From NCBI RefSeq assembly GCF_029761915.1, contig NZ_CP121695.1, forward strand, positions 4,307,501 through 4,371,500: a DNA stretch of 64,000 nucleotides, in the 5' to 3' direction. This DNA comes from Bradyrhizobium sp. CB1650. GTDB taxonomy: Bacteria; Pseudomonadota; Alphaproteobacteria; Rhizobiales; Xanthobacteraceae. The notes beneath the pieces were generated by a model. That model was given only the letters and a program-made list of their open reading frames with translations. It did not search any database and had not been told where the DNA came from. Each line of letters opens with the position of its first letter. Positions within the stretch are counted from its first letter, which is position 1. The translations under genes and the position numbers were made by a program. Shown piece after piece: positions 50,972 through 59,595 of this stretch.

Positions 50972-52141
50972 ATGCCGATCACCACATCGCTGACGCAGCT
51001 TCTCGGGATCACGCATCCGATTCTCTCGGCGCCCATGGATACGATCGCCGGCAGCCGGCTGACCCGTGCCGTCAGCGAGGCTGGAGGCTTCGGCATCCTG
51101 GGCGGCGGCTATGGCGACCGGGCCCGGCTTGAGGCCGAGACCGGGAAGCTGAAAGGTTTTGCGCCGTTCGGCATCGGCTTCATCACCTGGAGCCTCGCAA
51201 GGCAGCCCGAGCTTCTCGACATTGCGCTCGACGCCGGGCCGCAGGCGGTCATGCTCTCATTCGGCGATCCCGCGCCGTTTGCTCCGCGCATCAGGGCGCG
51301 CGGCGCGCGACTGATCTGCCAGGTGCAGAGCGAGGACATGGCGAAGCAAGCGCTGGATGCCGGTGCGGAGATCCTGATCGCGCAGGGCACCGAAGCCGGC
51401 GGACACGGCGCATCGCGCACCACCGTCGATATCGTGCCGGCGGTCGTCGATCTCGCAGCCGGGCGCGTGCCGGTGGTTGCGGCCGGTGGGATCGCCGATG
51501 GTCGCGGCTTGGCGGCGATGATGATGCTGGGCGCGTCCGGCGTGATGATCGGGACGCGCTTCTATGCCAGCGTGGAGGCCGACGGCGCGGAGGAGGCGAA
51601 GCAGCGCATCCGCGCGGCCAGCAGCAACGACACCGTGCGCGGCGTCATCGTCGACTGGTCGCGGAGCCTGTTCTGGCCGTCGCCGTTCACCGCGCGCACA
51701 CTGGTCAACGATCATATCCGGCGGTGGACCGGCCGCGAGATCGAGCTCATGCAAAGGGCAGGCGAGATCGCCGTAGAGTATGCCGCGGCGAAAGCCGCTG
51801 GCAATTTTGAGGTCGCGGCCGTCTTTGCCGGCGAGGCCGTCGGCCTGATCCATGACATCCCGCCCGCCGCCGAGATCGTCGAGCGGATCACGAGGGAGGC
51901 GGAGCAGCTGCTGGAAGGAAAACGTAATTCGGCGGTAGGTGTTTTTCCTTCTCCCCTTAGAAGGAGAAGGTGGCGCGCAGCGCCAGATGACGGGTTCTAT
52001 CCGCGGCGAATGAAATCAAATCTGAAAGGTCTGTCTCCGCGGAGAGAGACCCCTCACCCGGCTTCGCTTCGCGAAGCCACCCTCTCTCACAAGGAAGAGG
52101 TCGAAGCGAGAGACAAACCATGTGGCCTGACCGTCGACTGA
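50972..52141 (+). CDS. Nitronate monooxygenase-type flavin protein with repeat-derived C-terminus
   Basis: A 389-residue protein. The core (residues 1-~320) is a NAD(P)H-flavin/nitronate monooxygenase TIM barrel with FMN-binding ILSAPMDTIAG, the QGTEAGGHGASRT loop with the catalytic His, and AAGGIADGRGLAAMMMLGA. From about residue 322 the frame runs into palindromic repeat E (51947-52100), which adds some 65-70 low-complexity, Arg-rich residues (FPSPLRRRRWRAAPDD and on). The natural stop was probably near 51930. GAGAGGA precedes ATG 50972. It ends 22 bp inside the next, similar gene. Confidence 0.88.
   Translation: MPITTSLTQLLGITHPILSAPMDTIAGSRLTRAVSEAGGFGILGGGYGDRARLEAETGKLKGFAPFGIGFITWSLARQPELLDIALDAGPQAVMLSFGDPAPFAPRIRARGARLICQVQSEDMAKQALDAGAEILIAQGTEAGGHGASRTTVDIVPAVVDLAAGRVPVVAAGGIADGRGLAAMMMLGASGVMIGTRFYASVEADGAEEAKQRIRAASSNDTVRGVIVDWSRSLFWPSPFTARTLVNDHIRRWTGREIELMQRAGEIAVEYAAAKAAGNFEVAAVFAGEAVGLIHDIPPAAEIVERITREAEQLLEGKRNSAVGVFPSPLRRRRWRAAPDDGFYPRRMKSNLKGLSPRRETPHPASLREATLSHKEEVEARDKPCGLTVD
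51947..52100. repeat. Palindromic repeat, family E, inside a coding frame
   Basis: About 154 bp: CCTTCTCCCCTTAGAAGGAG then AAGGTGGCGCGCAGCGCCAG at the left, and CACCCGGCTTCGCTTCGCGA then AGCCACCCTCTCTCACAAGG at the right, with GTCTCCGCGGAGAGAGAC at the centre. It has hairpin-rich halves of the type I recall from many Bradyrhizobium intergenic regions. It lies between two tandem monooxygenase genes and is read as protein by the first. Confidence 0.8.
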
Positions 52142-53196
52142 TCGACCTCTTCAAGACCGAATTCCCGATCGTGCTGGCGCCGATGGCCGGCGTGATGGAC
52201 GCAGAGCTCGTGATCGCCGCCGCGCAAGGCGGCGCGCTGGGCTCGCTGCCCTGCGCGATGCTGTCGGCGGAGAAGGCGCGGGAGCAGGTCGGCATCATCC
52301 GGCAGCGCATCGCTGCGCCGGTCAACATGAACTTCTTCTGCCACACGCCGGTCGATCTCACGACTGAAGCCGATGCACGCTGGAAGCAGCGGCTTGCCGG
52401 CTATTACAATGAACACGGCCTCGATCCGACTGCACCGATCAATGCCGCCAACCGAGCGCCGTTCGATGCGGCGTTTTGCGAAGTGGTGGAGGAGCTGAAG
52501 CCGGAGGTCGTGAGCTTCCATTTCGGCCTGCCGGAGGCGGCGCTGCTCAAGCGCGTCAAGGCGGCCGGATGCATCGTCATTTCCTCGGCGACCACCGTGA
52601 GGGAAGCGGTCTGGCTCGAGCAGCGCGGCGTCGATGCCGTGATCGCGCAAGGCGCGGAGGCGGGCGGTCATCGCGGCATGTTCCTGACGGAGAAGATCAG
52701 CGAGCAGCCCGGCACTTTCGCGCTGGTGCCGCAGGTCGTCGACGCCGTGAAGGTGCCGGTCATCGCCTGCGGCGGCATCGCCGATGGACGCGGGATTGCC
52801 GCGGCCTTTGCGCTCGGTGCGGCCGGCGTGCAGATCGGCAGCGCCTATCTGCGCTGTCCGGAATCCAAGGTCACCCCCGGCGGCCGCAAGGCGCTCGCTG
52901 AGGCGCGCGACGATTCCACGGTCATCACCAATGTGATGACCGGCCGGCCGGCGCGCGGGGTCCAGAACCGCCTGATCCGCGAGGCCGGCCCGATCTCGCC
53001 CGATGCGCCGCCGTTTCCCCACGCCGCAACCGCGCTGGGGCCGCTGAAGGCCGCTGCCGAAAAGCAGGGCAGGGTGGATTTTACCAATCTCTGGGCCGGT
53101 CAGGCCATTGCCATGGGCCGCGAGGTGCCGGCGGCTGAGCTGACGCGGGATTTGGCCAAATCGGCACAGGCCCGCCTGAAAGCGCTGGCAGACTAG
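52120..53196 (+). CDS. Nitronate monooxygenase-type flavin protein
   Basis: A 358-residue paralogue of the preceding gene (weak identity, same fold): PIVLAPMAGVMDAELVIAA at the FMN site, AVIAQGAEAGGHRGMFL with the catalytic His, and ACGGIADGRGIAAAFALGA. The family oxidises alkyl nitronates such as propionate 3-nitronate, a plant/fungal toxin, or serves as an enoyl reductase. Position after a LysR/monooxygenase pair suggests joint regulation. ATG 52120 lies just after repeat E. Confidence 0.92.
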   Translation: MWPDRRLIDLFKTEFPIVLAPMAGVMDAELVIAAAQGGALGSLPCAMLSAEKAREQVGIIRQRIAAPVNMNFFCHTPVDLTTEADARWKQRLAGYYNEHGLDPTAPINAANRAPFDAAFCEVVEELKPEVVSFHFGLPEAALLKRVKAAGCIVISSATTVREAVWLEQRGVDAVIAQGAEAGGHRGMFLTEKISEQPGTFALVPQVVDAVKVPVIACGGIADGRGIAAAFALGAAGVQIGSAYLRCPESKVTPGGRKALAEARDDSTVITNVMTGRPARGVQNRLIREAGPISPDAPPFPHAATALGPLKAAAEKQGRVDFTNLWAGQAIAMGREVPAAELTRDLAKSAQARLKALAD

Positions 53197-53260
53197 CTGA
53201 TGGCGCCGGTTGCGGCGCAAAAGCGGCCTCTGCTATACGGCGGATAGGTTTTGCCGTTAG

Positions 53261-53560
<300 letters not shown>

Positions 53561-53568
53561 TTTGCAAA

Positions 53569-53612
53569 GCGTTTTCGAGCGAAGTGGAAACCGGTTCGCG
53601 TGAAGAAAACGC
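53569..53612. repeat. Inverted repeat, family G
   Basis: GCGTTTTC (53569-53576) and GAAAACGC (53605-53612) flank AGCGAAGTGGAAACCGGTTC; I recall this text as a common short repeat in Bradyrhizobiaceae. It lies 8 bp after the gatC stop, within the gat operon. Confidence 0.7.
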
Positions 53613-53636
53613 GTCAAACTGAGGACACCAGGTCCG

Positions 53637-53849
53637 ATGTGCCTGCTATGCGACGATGAGAGGGCCTACCAGGCCTACATGAACTATCTCGACGCGATGG
53701 AGCGGCAGGGCAAGGCTGCCGATCCCAACGTGGCCGTCAATGCCGTGCTCGACGAGCTCGAGGCCGCCGCGAAAGCCTCCGCCAAGAAAGACGACCCGGC
53801 CACCGACAAGACCCTGTCTCCGTTCTTCTGCAGCCCGATCAATAAATGA
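53637..53849 (+). CDS. Small conserved-looking protein between gatC and gatA
   Basis: A 70-residue protein with an N-terminal MCLLCDDE (CxxC) and a second Cys in FFCSPINK near the end, joined by helices ([18 protein letters not shown] and [20 protein letters not shown]). A metal or redox site is possible. It starts 77 bp after gatC; its stop overlaps the gatA start (ATGA), so it is translated with the gat genes. Function unknown. Confidence 0.75.
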   Translation: MCLLCDDERAYQAYMNYLDAMERQGKAADPNVAVNAVLDELEAAAKASAKKDDPATDKTLSPFFCSPINK

Positions 53850-55321
53850 CCGATTTGACATCGCTGACGCTCGCCGAGGCCCGCAAGGGTCTCGCCGACA
53901 AATCTTTCACGTCGCTGGAATTGACCGACGCGCATCTCGGCGCGATGGAAGCCGCGCGCGTGCTCAACGCCTTCGTCATGGAGACGCCCGACCAGGCGCG
54001 CGCCATGGCGCGCGAGGCCGACAACAAGATCGCCAAGGGTGATGCCGGCCCGCTCGCCGGCATTCCGCTCGGCATCAAGGATCTCTTTGCGACCAAGGGC
54101 GTGCGCACCACGGCGTGCTCGAAGATCCTCGGAAATTTCGTGCCGACCTATGAGTCCACCATCACCTCGCAGCTCTGGCGCGACGGCGCCGTGATGCTCG
54201 GCAAGCTCAACAATGACGAGTTCGCGATGGGCTCGTCGAACGAGACCTCCTGCTTCGGTCCCGTCGGCAATCCGTGGCGGCGCGATGGCTCCAACGCCGC
54301 GCTGGTGCCAGGCGGCTCGTCCGGCGGCTCGGCCTCGGCGGTGGCCGCGCTGCTCTGCATGGGCGCGACCGCGACCGACACCGGCGGCTCGATCCGCCAG
54401 CCGGCGGCCTTCACCGCGACCGTCGGCATCAAGCCGACCTATGGCCGCTGCTCGCGCTGGGGCATCGTCGCCTTTGCCTCGTCGCTCGATCAGGCCGGTC
54501 CCATCGGGCGCAGCGTGCGCGATGCCGCGATGCTGCTGCGCTCGATGGCCGGTCACGACCCGAAGGACACGACCTCGGTCGATATCGCGGTGCCGGACTA
54601 CGAGGCTGCGATCGGCAAGTCCGTGAAGGGCATGAAGATCGGTATCCCCAGGGAGTATCGGCTCGACGGCATGCCGGCCGAGATCGAGAAGCTCTGGAGT
54701 GACGGCGCGGCCTGGCTGAAGGCAGCCGGCGCCGAGCTCGTCGAAGTGTCACTGCCGCACACCAAATACGCGCTGCCGGCCTACTACATCGTGGCGCCGG
54801 CCGAGGCCTCCTCCAACCTCGCGCGGTATGACGGCGTGCGCTACGGCCTGCGCGAGCAGGGCAGGAACATCATCGAGATGTACGAGAACACCCGCGCCGA
54901 GGGCTTTGGCGCCGAGGTGAAGCGGCGCGTCATGATCGGCACCTACGTGCTGTCGGCCGGCTACTACGACGCCTATTACCTGCGCGCGCAAAAAGTGCGC
55001 ACGCTGATCAAGAAGGACTTCGAGGACTGCTTCGCCAAGGGTGTCGACGCGATCCTCACCCCGGCAACGCCCTCGGCCGCCTTCGGCATCGGCGAGAAGG
55101 GCGGCGCCGATCCGGTCGAGATGTACCTGAACGACATCTTCACGGTCACCGTGAACATGGCGGGGCTTCCCGGCATCGCCGTGCCCGCGGGCAAGGATGC
55201 GCAAGGTTTGCCGCTCGGTCTGCAGCTCATCGGCCGTCCCTTCGATGAGGAGACGCTGTTCTCGCTCGGCGAGGTGATCGAGCAGGCCGCCGGCCGCTTC
55301 ACGCCCGTGAGGTGGTGGTGA
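53846..55321 (+). CDS. gatA: Glu-tRNA(Gln)/Asp-tRNA(Asn) amidotransferase subunit A
   Basis: A 491-residue amidase-signature glutaminase that supplies ammonia for transamidation. Lys in [18 protein letters not shown] (about residue 79), [13 protein letters not shown] with the cis-Ser, and [20 protein letters not shown] with the nucleophile are clear. C-terminal [20 protein letters not shown] is the GatA hallmark. Start overlaps the upstream small ORF; its stop overlaps the next ORF. Confidence 0.97.
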   Translation: MTDLTSLTLAEARKGLADKSFTSLELTDAHLGAMEAARVLNAFVMETPDQARAMAREADNKIAKGDAGPLAGIPLGIKDLFATKGVRTTACSKILGNFVPTYESTITSQLWRDGAVMLGKLNNDEFAMGSSNETSCFGPVGNPWRRDGSNAALVPGGSSGGSASAVAALLCMGATATDTGGSIRQPAAFTATVGIKPTYGRCSRWGIVAFASSLDQAGPIGRSVRDAAMLLRSMAGHDPKDTTSVDIAVPDYEAAIGKSVKGMKIGIPREYRLDGMPAEIEKLWSDGAAWLKAAGAELVEVSLPHTKYALPAYYIVAPAEASSNLARYDGVRYGLREQGRNIIEMYENTRAEGFGAEVKRRVMIGTYVLSAGYYDAYYLRAQKVRTLIKKDFEDCFAKGVDAILTPATPSAAFGIGEKGGADPVEMYLNDIFTVTVNMAGLPGIAVPAGKDAQGLPLGLQLIGRPFDEETLFSLGEVIEQAAGRFTPVRWW

Positions 55322-55614
55322 ATTTGGCGGCGTACATCGCCAGCCTCGACGGCGCAGCGCCCGCGCCGGATCTCAGCGCGCCGCTGGCAGGCCTCTGGTG
55401 GGCCGCCAAGGACGACTGGGACCAGGCGCACAGGATCGTTCAGGACGACGACAGCCGCGAGGCAGCCTGGGTGCATGCGTACTTGCACCGCGTTGAGGCC
55501 GATCTCGGCAATGCCGGCTACTGGTACCGCCAGGCGGGCCAGCCGGCGGCAAAGGATTCATTGCAGGCGGAGTGGGAGCGGATCGCTGCCACGCTGCTCG
55601 GGAGCACGACATGA
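55318..55614 (+). CDS. Small hypothetical protein between gatA and gatB
   Basis: A 98-residue protein from GTG 55318 (GTGA overlap with gatA). Sequence blocks: [40 protein letters not shown] then WYRQAG, an all-helical pattern with repeated aromatic residues. I recall no named family. Its stop overlaps the gatB ATG, giving continuous coupling. Alternative GTG starts lie at 55312 and 55315. Confidence 0.7.
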   Translation: MNLAAYIASLDGAAPAPDLSAPLAGLWWAAKDDWDQAHRIVQDDDSREAAWVHAYLHRVEADLGNAGYWYRQAGQPAAKDSLQAEWERIAATLLGSTT

Positions 55615-57113
55615 GCACGGCCACGCACAAGCTTCTCAAAGGCGCCACCGGCGACTGGGAGATGGTCATCGGCATGGAGATCCATGCCCAGGTGACGTCG
55701 AACTCAAAACTGTTCTCGAGCGCCTCCACCGCGTTCGGCGGCGAGCCGAACACGCACGTCTCCCTCGTCGACGCGGCGATGCCGGGCATGTTGCCTGTCA
55801 TCAACGAGGAATGCGTCAGGCAGGCTGTCCGGACCGGGCTTGGTCTGAACGCGAAGATCAATCTCCGCTCGGTGTTCGATCGCAAGAACTATTTCTATCC
55901 GGACTCGCCGCAGGGCTACCAGATCAGCCAGTACAAGTCGCCGATCGTCGGCGAGGGCGAGGTCGTTGTCGAACTGGACGGCGGCAAGACCGCGACCATC
56001 GGGATCGAGCGGCTGCATCTGGAGCAGGATGCCGGCAAGTTGCTGCACGACCAGTCGCCGACCATGTCCTATGTCGACCTCAACCGCTGCGGCGTGGCGC
56101 TGATGGAGATCGTCTCCAAGCCGGACATTCGCGATGCCGAGCAGGCCAAGGCCTATGTGACCAAGCTGCGCTCGATCCTACGCTATCTCGGCACCTGCGA
56201 CGGCGACATGGAGAAGGGCAACCTGCGCGCCGACGTCAACGTCTCGGTGCGCAAGCCCGGCGGGCCGCTCGGCACCCGCTGCGAGATCAAGAACATGAAC
56301 TCGATCAACTTCATCGGCCAGGCGATCGAGTACGAGGCGCGGCGCCAGATCGAGATCCTCGAGGATGGCGGTGAGATCGAGCAGGAGACGCGGCTCTACG
56401 ACCCCAACAAGGGCGAGACCCGCTCGATGCGGTCCAAGGAAGAGGCGCACGACTACCGCTACTTCCCCGATCCTGATCTCTTGCCGCTCGAGTTCTCGCA
56501 GCGCTTCGTCGACGAGCTGAAGGCGGAGCTTCCCGAACTGCCGGACCAGAAGAAGGCCAGGTTTATCAGCGAGTTCGGCATTCCGCCTTACGCCGCTGGT
56601 GTGATCGTGAGCGAACCGCAGCTAGCGAAATACTTCGAAGACATGGTCGCTAGCAGCGGCGATCCCAAGATTGCTGCAAACTGGCTCATCAACGAGCATC
56701 TGGGAAGGCTGAACAAGGAAGGCCTTTCGATCGAGAACAGCCCGATCGAAGCTTCGGCGAATGGTGCGATCGTCACGTTGATCCACAGGCAGGTGATTTC
56801 CGGCAAGATCGCCAAGGAGATCTATGAGATCACCTGGAGCACAAACGTCGATCCCTCGGCACCGAAGAAGATCCACACGCTCAGCGACGTTGAGCACCTC
56901 GTAGAATCCCGGGGCATGAAGCAGGTGACCGATCTCTCGGCGATCGAGAAGGTGGTCGACGACATCATCGCGGCCAATCCCGACAAGGTCGCGCAGGTGA
57001 AAGACAAGCCGCAGGCGCTCGGCTGGTTCGTCGGCCAGGTGATGAAGTCGTCGGGCGGCAAGGCCAATCCCCAAGCCGTCAATGATCTGCTAAGGTCCAA
57101 GCTCGGGGTCTGA
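55611..57113 (+). CDS. gatB: Asp-tRNA(Asn)/Glu-tRNA(Gln) amidotransferase subunit B
   Basis: A 500-residue subunit that binds the misacylated tRNA and activates its side chain. The catalytic domain is clear: [40 protein letters not shown], and [20 protein letters not shown] then [16 protein letters not shown]. The C-terminal YqeY-like tail ends [20 protein letters not shown] and [17 protein letters not shown]. Residues ~320-433 (nt 56570-56910) are unlike the flanks in base composition and in family sequence. The start is fixed by the ATGA overlap with the small ORF. Confidence 0.94.
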   Translation: MSTATHKLLKGATGDWEMVIGMEIHAQVTSNSKLFSSASTAFGGEPNTHVSLVDAAMPGMLPVINEECVRQAVRTGLGLNAKINLRSVFDRKNYFYPDSPQGYQISQYKSPIVGEGEVVVELDGGKTATIGIERLHLEQDAGKLLHDQSPTMSYVDLNRCGVALMEIVSKPDIRDAEQAKAYVTKLRSILRYLGTCDGDMEKGNLRADVNVSVRKPGGPLGTRCEIKNMNSINFIGQAIEYEARRQIEILEDGGEIEQETRLYDPNKGETRSMRSKEEAHDYRYFPDPDLLPLEFSQRFVDELKAELPELPDQKKARFISEFGIPPYAAGVIVSEPQLAKYFEDMVASSGDPKIAANWLINEHLGRLNKEGLSIENSPIEASANGAIVTLIHRQVISGKIAKEIYEITWSTNVDPSAPKKIHTLSDVEHLVESRGMKQVTDLSAIEKVVDDIIAANPDKVAQVKDKPQALGWFVGQVMKSSGGKANPQAVNDLLRSKLGV

Positions 57114-57668
57114 CATGTCGCGGTGACGGCGCACGCCTTCACCGCGAGCGGGCCTTCGCGCATCCGTCTCGCGCACGCGACGACAGTGACGATCGCCCCG
57201 ATCACGCTCTTCAAGCCCATCCGAATCGCCGCCCTCGATTCGCTTGAAAGGTGGCTTCGAGCGAGCGCCGGCGAGCCCCGGCGGCGTTAAGCATGAAAAT
57301 ATTTTCGTTGCCAAAAGTTGCGACTCAGAGTCCGCGCAAGGCCATTCCCGCGCCTTCGAGCGAGAAGCAGCGCACATCATCGCAATGATCGCGTGCGAAG
57401 CACGAGTGCAGAAAAATACTTATTGCATAGGGTTTTTGTGCAATCGCAGGGCGCAGCGAGCATGAGGCTGCAGGCACCTTCTGCAATCGCGAGCGTGCGT
57501 CCTGCGACGCGTTCGCACCGAGCACGCGAGGCGCGTGCGGCTTGCTGCGTCAACACTTCCTTAAGCGAGACGCTGTTTTTTTCGTTGTGTTGGTGTATTC
57601 GGGATGAAGTGCATTCGATCCCCGAGTGCACGCAGCGATTAAAGCCATCTCACACATCGGAGGGCAAC
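57114..57668. other. Gene-poor stretch after gatB
   Basis: About 555 bp without a supported gene. It has short hairpins (GCCGG-cgagcc-CCGGC near 57270) and AT-rich patches (57295-57310, 57410-57435, 57570-57600) and an inverted pair GTGCA/TGCAC around 57610-57632. The last part probably holds the promoter of the small peptide gene at 57669. Confidence 0.5.
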
Positions 57669-57761
57669 ATGGCCAAGAAAGCGAAGAAGGCGAAGAAGGC
57701 GAAGAGCGCAGTGAAGAAGACTGCGAAGAAGACCCGCAAGGTCGCGAAGAAGAAGAAGTAA
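57669..57761 (+). CDS. Lys/Ala-rich 30-residue peptide, histone H1-like
   Basis: MAKKAKKAKKAKSAVKKTAK then KTRKVAKKKK: about half Lys, no acidic residues. A strong GGAGGG ribosome site lies 5 bp before the ATG (57658-57663). The composition resembles bacterial H1-like Lys/Ala tails (also the TopA tail). It could bind nucleic acid, but a peptide so short may be a regulator or a remnant of a longer histone-like gene. Confidence 0.55.
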   Translation: MAKKAKKAKKAKSAVKKTAKKTRKVAKKKK

Positions 57762-58523
57762 CTTCGCTACTGAAGTTGCCGGCTCTTAAGATAGCCGGCA
57801 CGTCATCAGCGCCCCCAACGGGCTCTGGTCGACGATAGAGGGTGTCGGCGAGACATCAGGTCAACGGTCGGATCGTCGTCTTTCGCAAAACGCGTGAAAG
57901 TCAGGTCCGGCAGAAGAAACGAGTTTTCTTCGTTCGGTGCGGTCTCCCTCAAAGGGCTCCGCAATTTCACCAGCGGCCTACGGGCCACAGTGGAATCTGG
58001 TCCTGACGTGTTCGCCGACGCCCTCGTTCCCCCGAGCCGGGATCGTGGCCGGCATTTCCTATCCCAAAATTTGTGCACCAGCGTTGGCGGCCGTCGATTG
58101 GTCGCCCTGTATGCTGACGCGTGCTTGAGAGCCGTGGGGGCGTCTCACTCTCCGTTGGAGGGGAGGATGCACGGCCGGCATTGAATGGCATTGAGGCCGC
58201 GTGTGGCGGCGCTTTCAGCGAGTGCCATCGCAGCCCCTGCGCCCCCGACTGCGCAAGATGGTTATCGTACTCCGAAAATCAGAGAGTAAACCAACTCTGA
58301 CTGGGCGCAGAAGTGCCTGTAAATCGGGGACTTCTTGCATTCGCCTCGCCGGTCTCGCGGCTTCGCGTTTACGTCTCCTTCATCGCGATACTTAAACTGC
58401 CATTCAAAATTGCCCGCCATCATCGTCGCCAACAAGCCGGCAAACGGCATGGGGACGAGTTGAACAGTTGGACGGGAGCCGCGCTCGGGGAACGGGGCGG
58501 ACAATGAAAAAAGGGGATGCGAC
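57762..58523. other. Gene-poor stretch with possible gene remnants
   Basis: About 760 bp. Open frames exist on both strands (for example minus 57806-58078 and minus 58262-58525) but neither has a ribosome site or a recognised domain. Some pieces resemble dispersed intergenic text I recall from Bradyrhizobium. Nothing else is supported. Confidence 0.4.
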
Positions 58524-58790
58524 ATGTTTCAGGGGACCTTCGATCTTGAAGCGGCGACGCCGATCGACGCAAGCGCGCTGTCGGACGTGCTGTTCGAGCG
58601 TGGACTGTATTGGGCGAGCGGCCGTGCCGGCCTGGTCGACCTCGTCGCCGCGCACAAATGGTTCAACCTTGCCGCGCTGAAGGGCCGCAAGGACGCGATC
58701 GCGCTGCGCCAGGAAGTCGCCGGGCAGATGTCGGAAGCCGAAATCTCTGCCGCCCAGCGCGATGCAAGGGCGTGGGTCTCCACACACTGA
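58524..58790 (+). CDS. Sel1-repeat protein
   Basis: An 88-residue cytoplasmic protein with one SEL1-like (TPR-type) repeat: ASGRAGLVDLVAAHKWFNLA then ALKGRKDAIALRQEVAGQMS, followed by EAEISAAQRDARAW, the usual ending of short alphaproteobacterial Sel1 proteins. It probably mediates protein contacts; partner unknown. AAGGGGA precedes the ATG. Confidence 0.85.
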   Translation: MFQGTFDLEAATPIDASALSDVLFERGLYWASGRAGLVDLVAAHKWFNLAALKGRKDAIALRQEVAGQMSEAEISAAQRDARAWVSTH

Positions 58791-58881
58791 GCTGAAGAAT
58801 CGCGCAGAGTCCGTGTTTTGACGGGCTCCCGGTTGCGCTGAATCAAATTCACGCTTCGTGCCGCCGGCTAGATCGCACGGC

Positions 58882-59091
58882 ATGAGTGATACCGACAACA
58901 CGGGCCGGTGGCTGCCGATTCAGATCGCGCCCGACGAATGTGATCTGGAACTCGGACGGCTGCACAAGACCGGCATCGTGCCCTGGACTTTTCCATGCCG
59001 GCGCAAATCCGGCGTGTGGTTCAATGTCTGGGCCGGCGAGGCGGTGCTGATTTCACCCTCGCATTGGCGCATCTGGCGGCCCCACCGCTAG
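58882..59091 (+). CDS. Small hypothetical protein, 69 residues
   Basis: Starts MSDTDNTGRWLPIQIAPDEC and contains CDLELGRLHKTGIVPWTFPC then RRKSGVWFN; three Cys/Trp-rich blocks suggest a folded small domain. Function unknown. It lies between the Sel1 gene and tRNA-Ser, both on the same strand. Confidence 0.6.
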   Translation: MSDTDNTGRWLPIQIAPDECDLELGRLHKTGIVPWTFPCRRKSGVWFNVWAGEAVLISPSHWRIWRPHR

Positions 59092-59243
59092 TCGCCGACA
59101 TATCGACACGGGGAGGCAGGCGAGCGCCGGCCTGGCGCGCAGCTCCCGGGTCGAAATGCGCAGGTCGCATTCAGGTGAAAGAATGCGCCACGGCAAATCT
59201 GCCGCTTGCGGCTCGCCGCCGTGTCGGGCATACCCGCCGTATT

Positions 59244-59337
59244 GGAGACGTGGCCGAGTGGCTGAAGGCGGCGGTTTGCTAAACCGTTATAGGCTTGTAA
59301 AGGCCTATCGAGGGTTCGAATCCCTCCGTCTCCGCCA
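59244..59337 (+). tRNA. tRNA-Ser(GCU)
   Basis: 94 bases with GGAGACG/CGTCTCC acceptor stem, class II long variable arm (TATAGGCTTGTAAAGGCCTA), TTCGAATC T-loop and encoded CCA end. The anticodon GCT is at 59278-59280, reading AGC/AGU. A minus-strand open frame across it (59088-59420) is a known annotation artefact. Confidence 0.97.
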
Positions 59338-59595
59338 GTTGAGATGCCCGGCCTGAGCCTCGAATCGGCCCCACCGTCGCCGGGCAGTTCGATCACAGTT
59401 TCGTGTCTTTTAGGCAACACCGGTCGGAAGCGCGCGTTCCATAGGACCGATTCGGACCGTTCTCTCGTCGATCATGCAGGGATGTTCGGTAGCTGTGATC
59501 GAGCGGCCAACGGAAACTGATCGCGAGCCGCTGGTCTGACTATCAGAGTTGAAGCGGCCGCTTCTGAGTGCCACGAACAGCAGGGCAGGGCCTCG

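Noticed and set aside
57626..57838. 70-residue Glu-rich open frame overlapping the Lys/Ala peptide
   Set aside because: It is the +1 frame of the AAGAAGG-rich repeat; the ribosome site belongs to the Lys/Ala frame.
59088..59420. Minus-strand open frame containing GGIRTLDRPLQAYNGLANRR
   Set aside because: This is the translation of the reverse of tRNA-Ser, a well-known spurious protein in databases.
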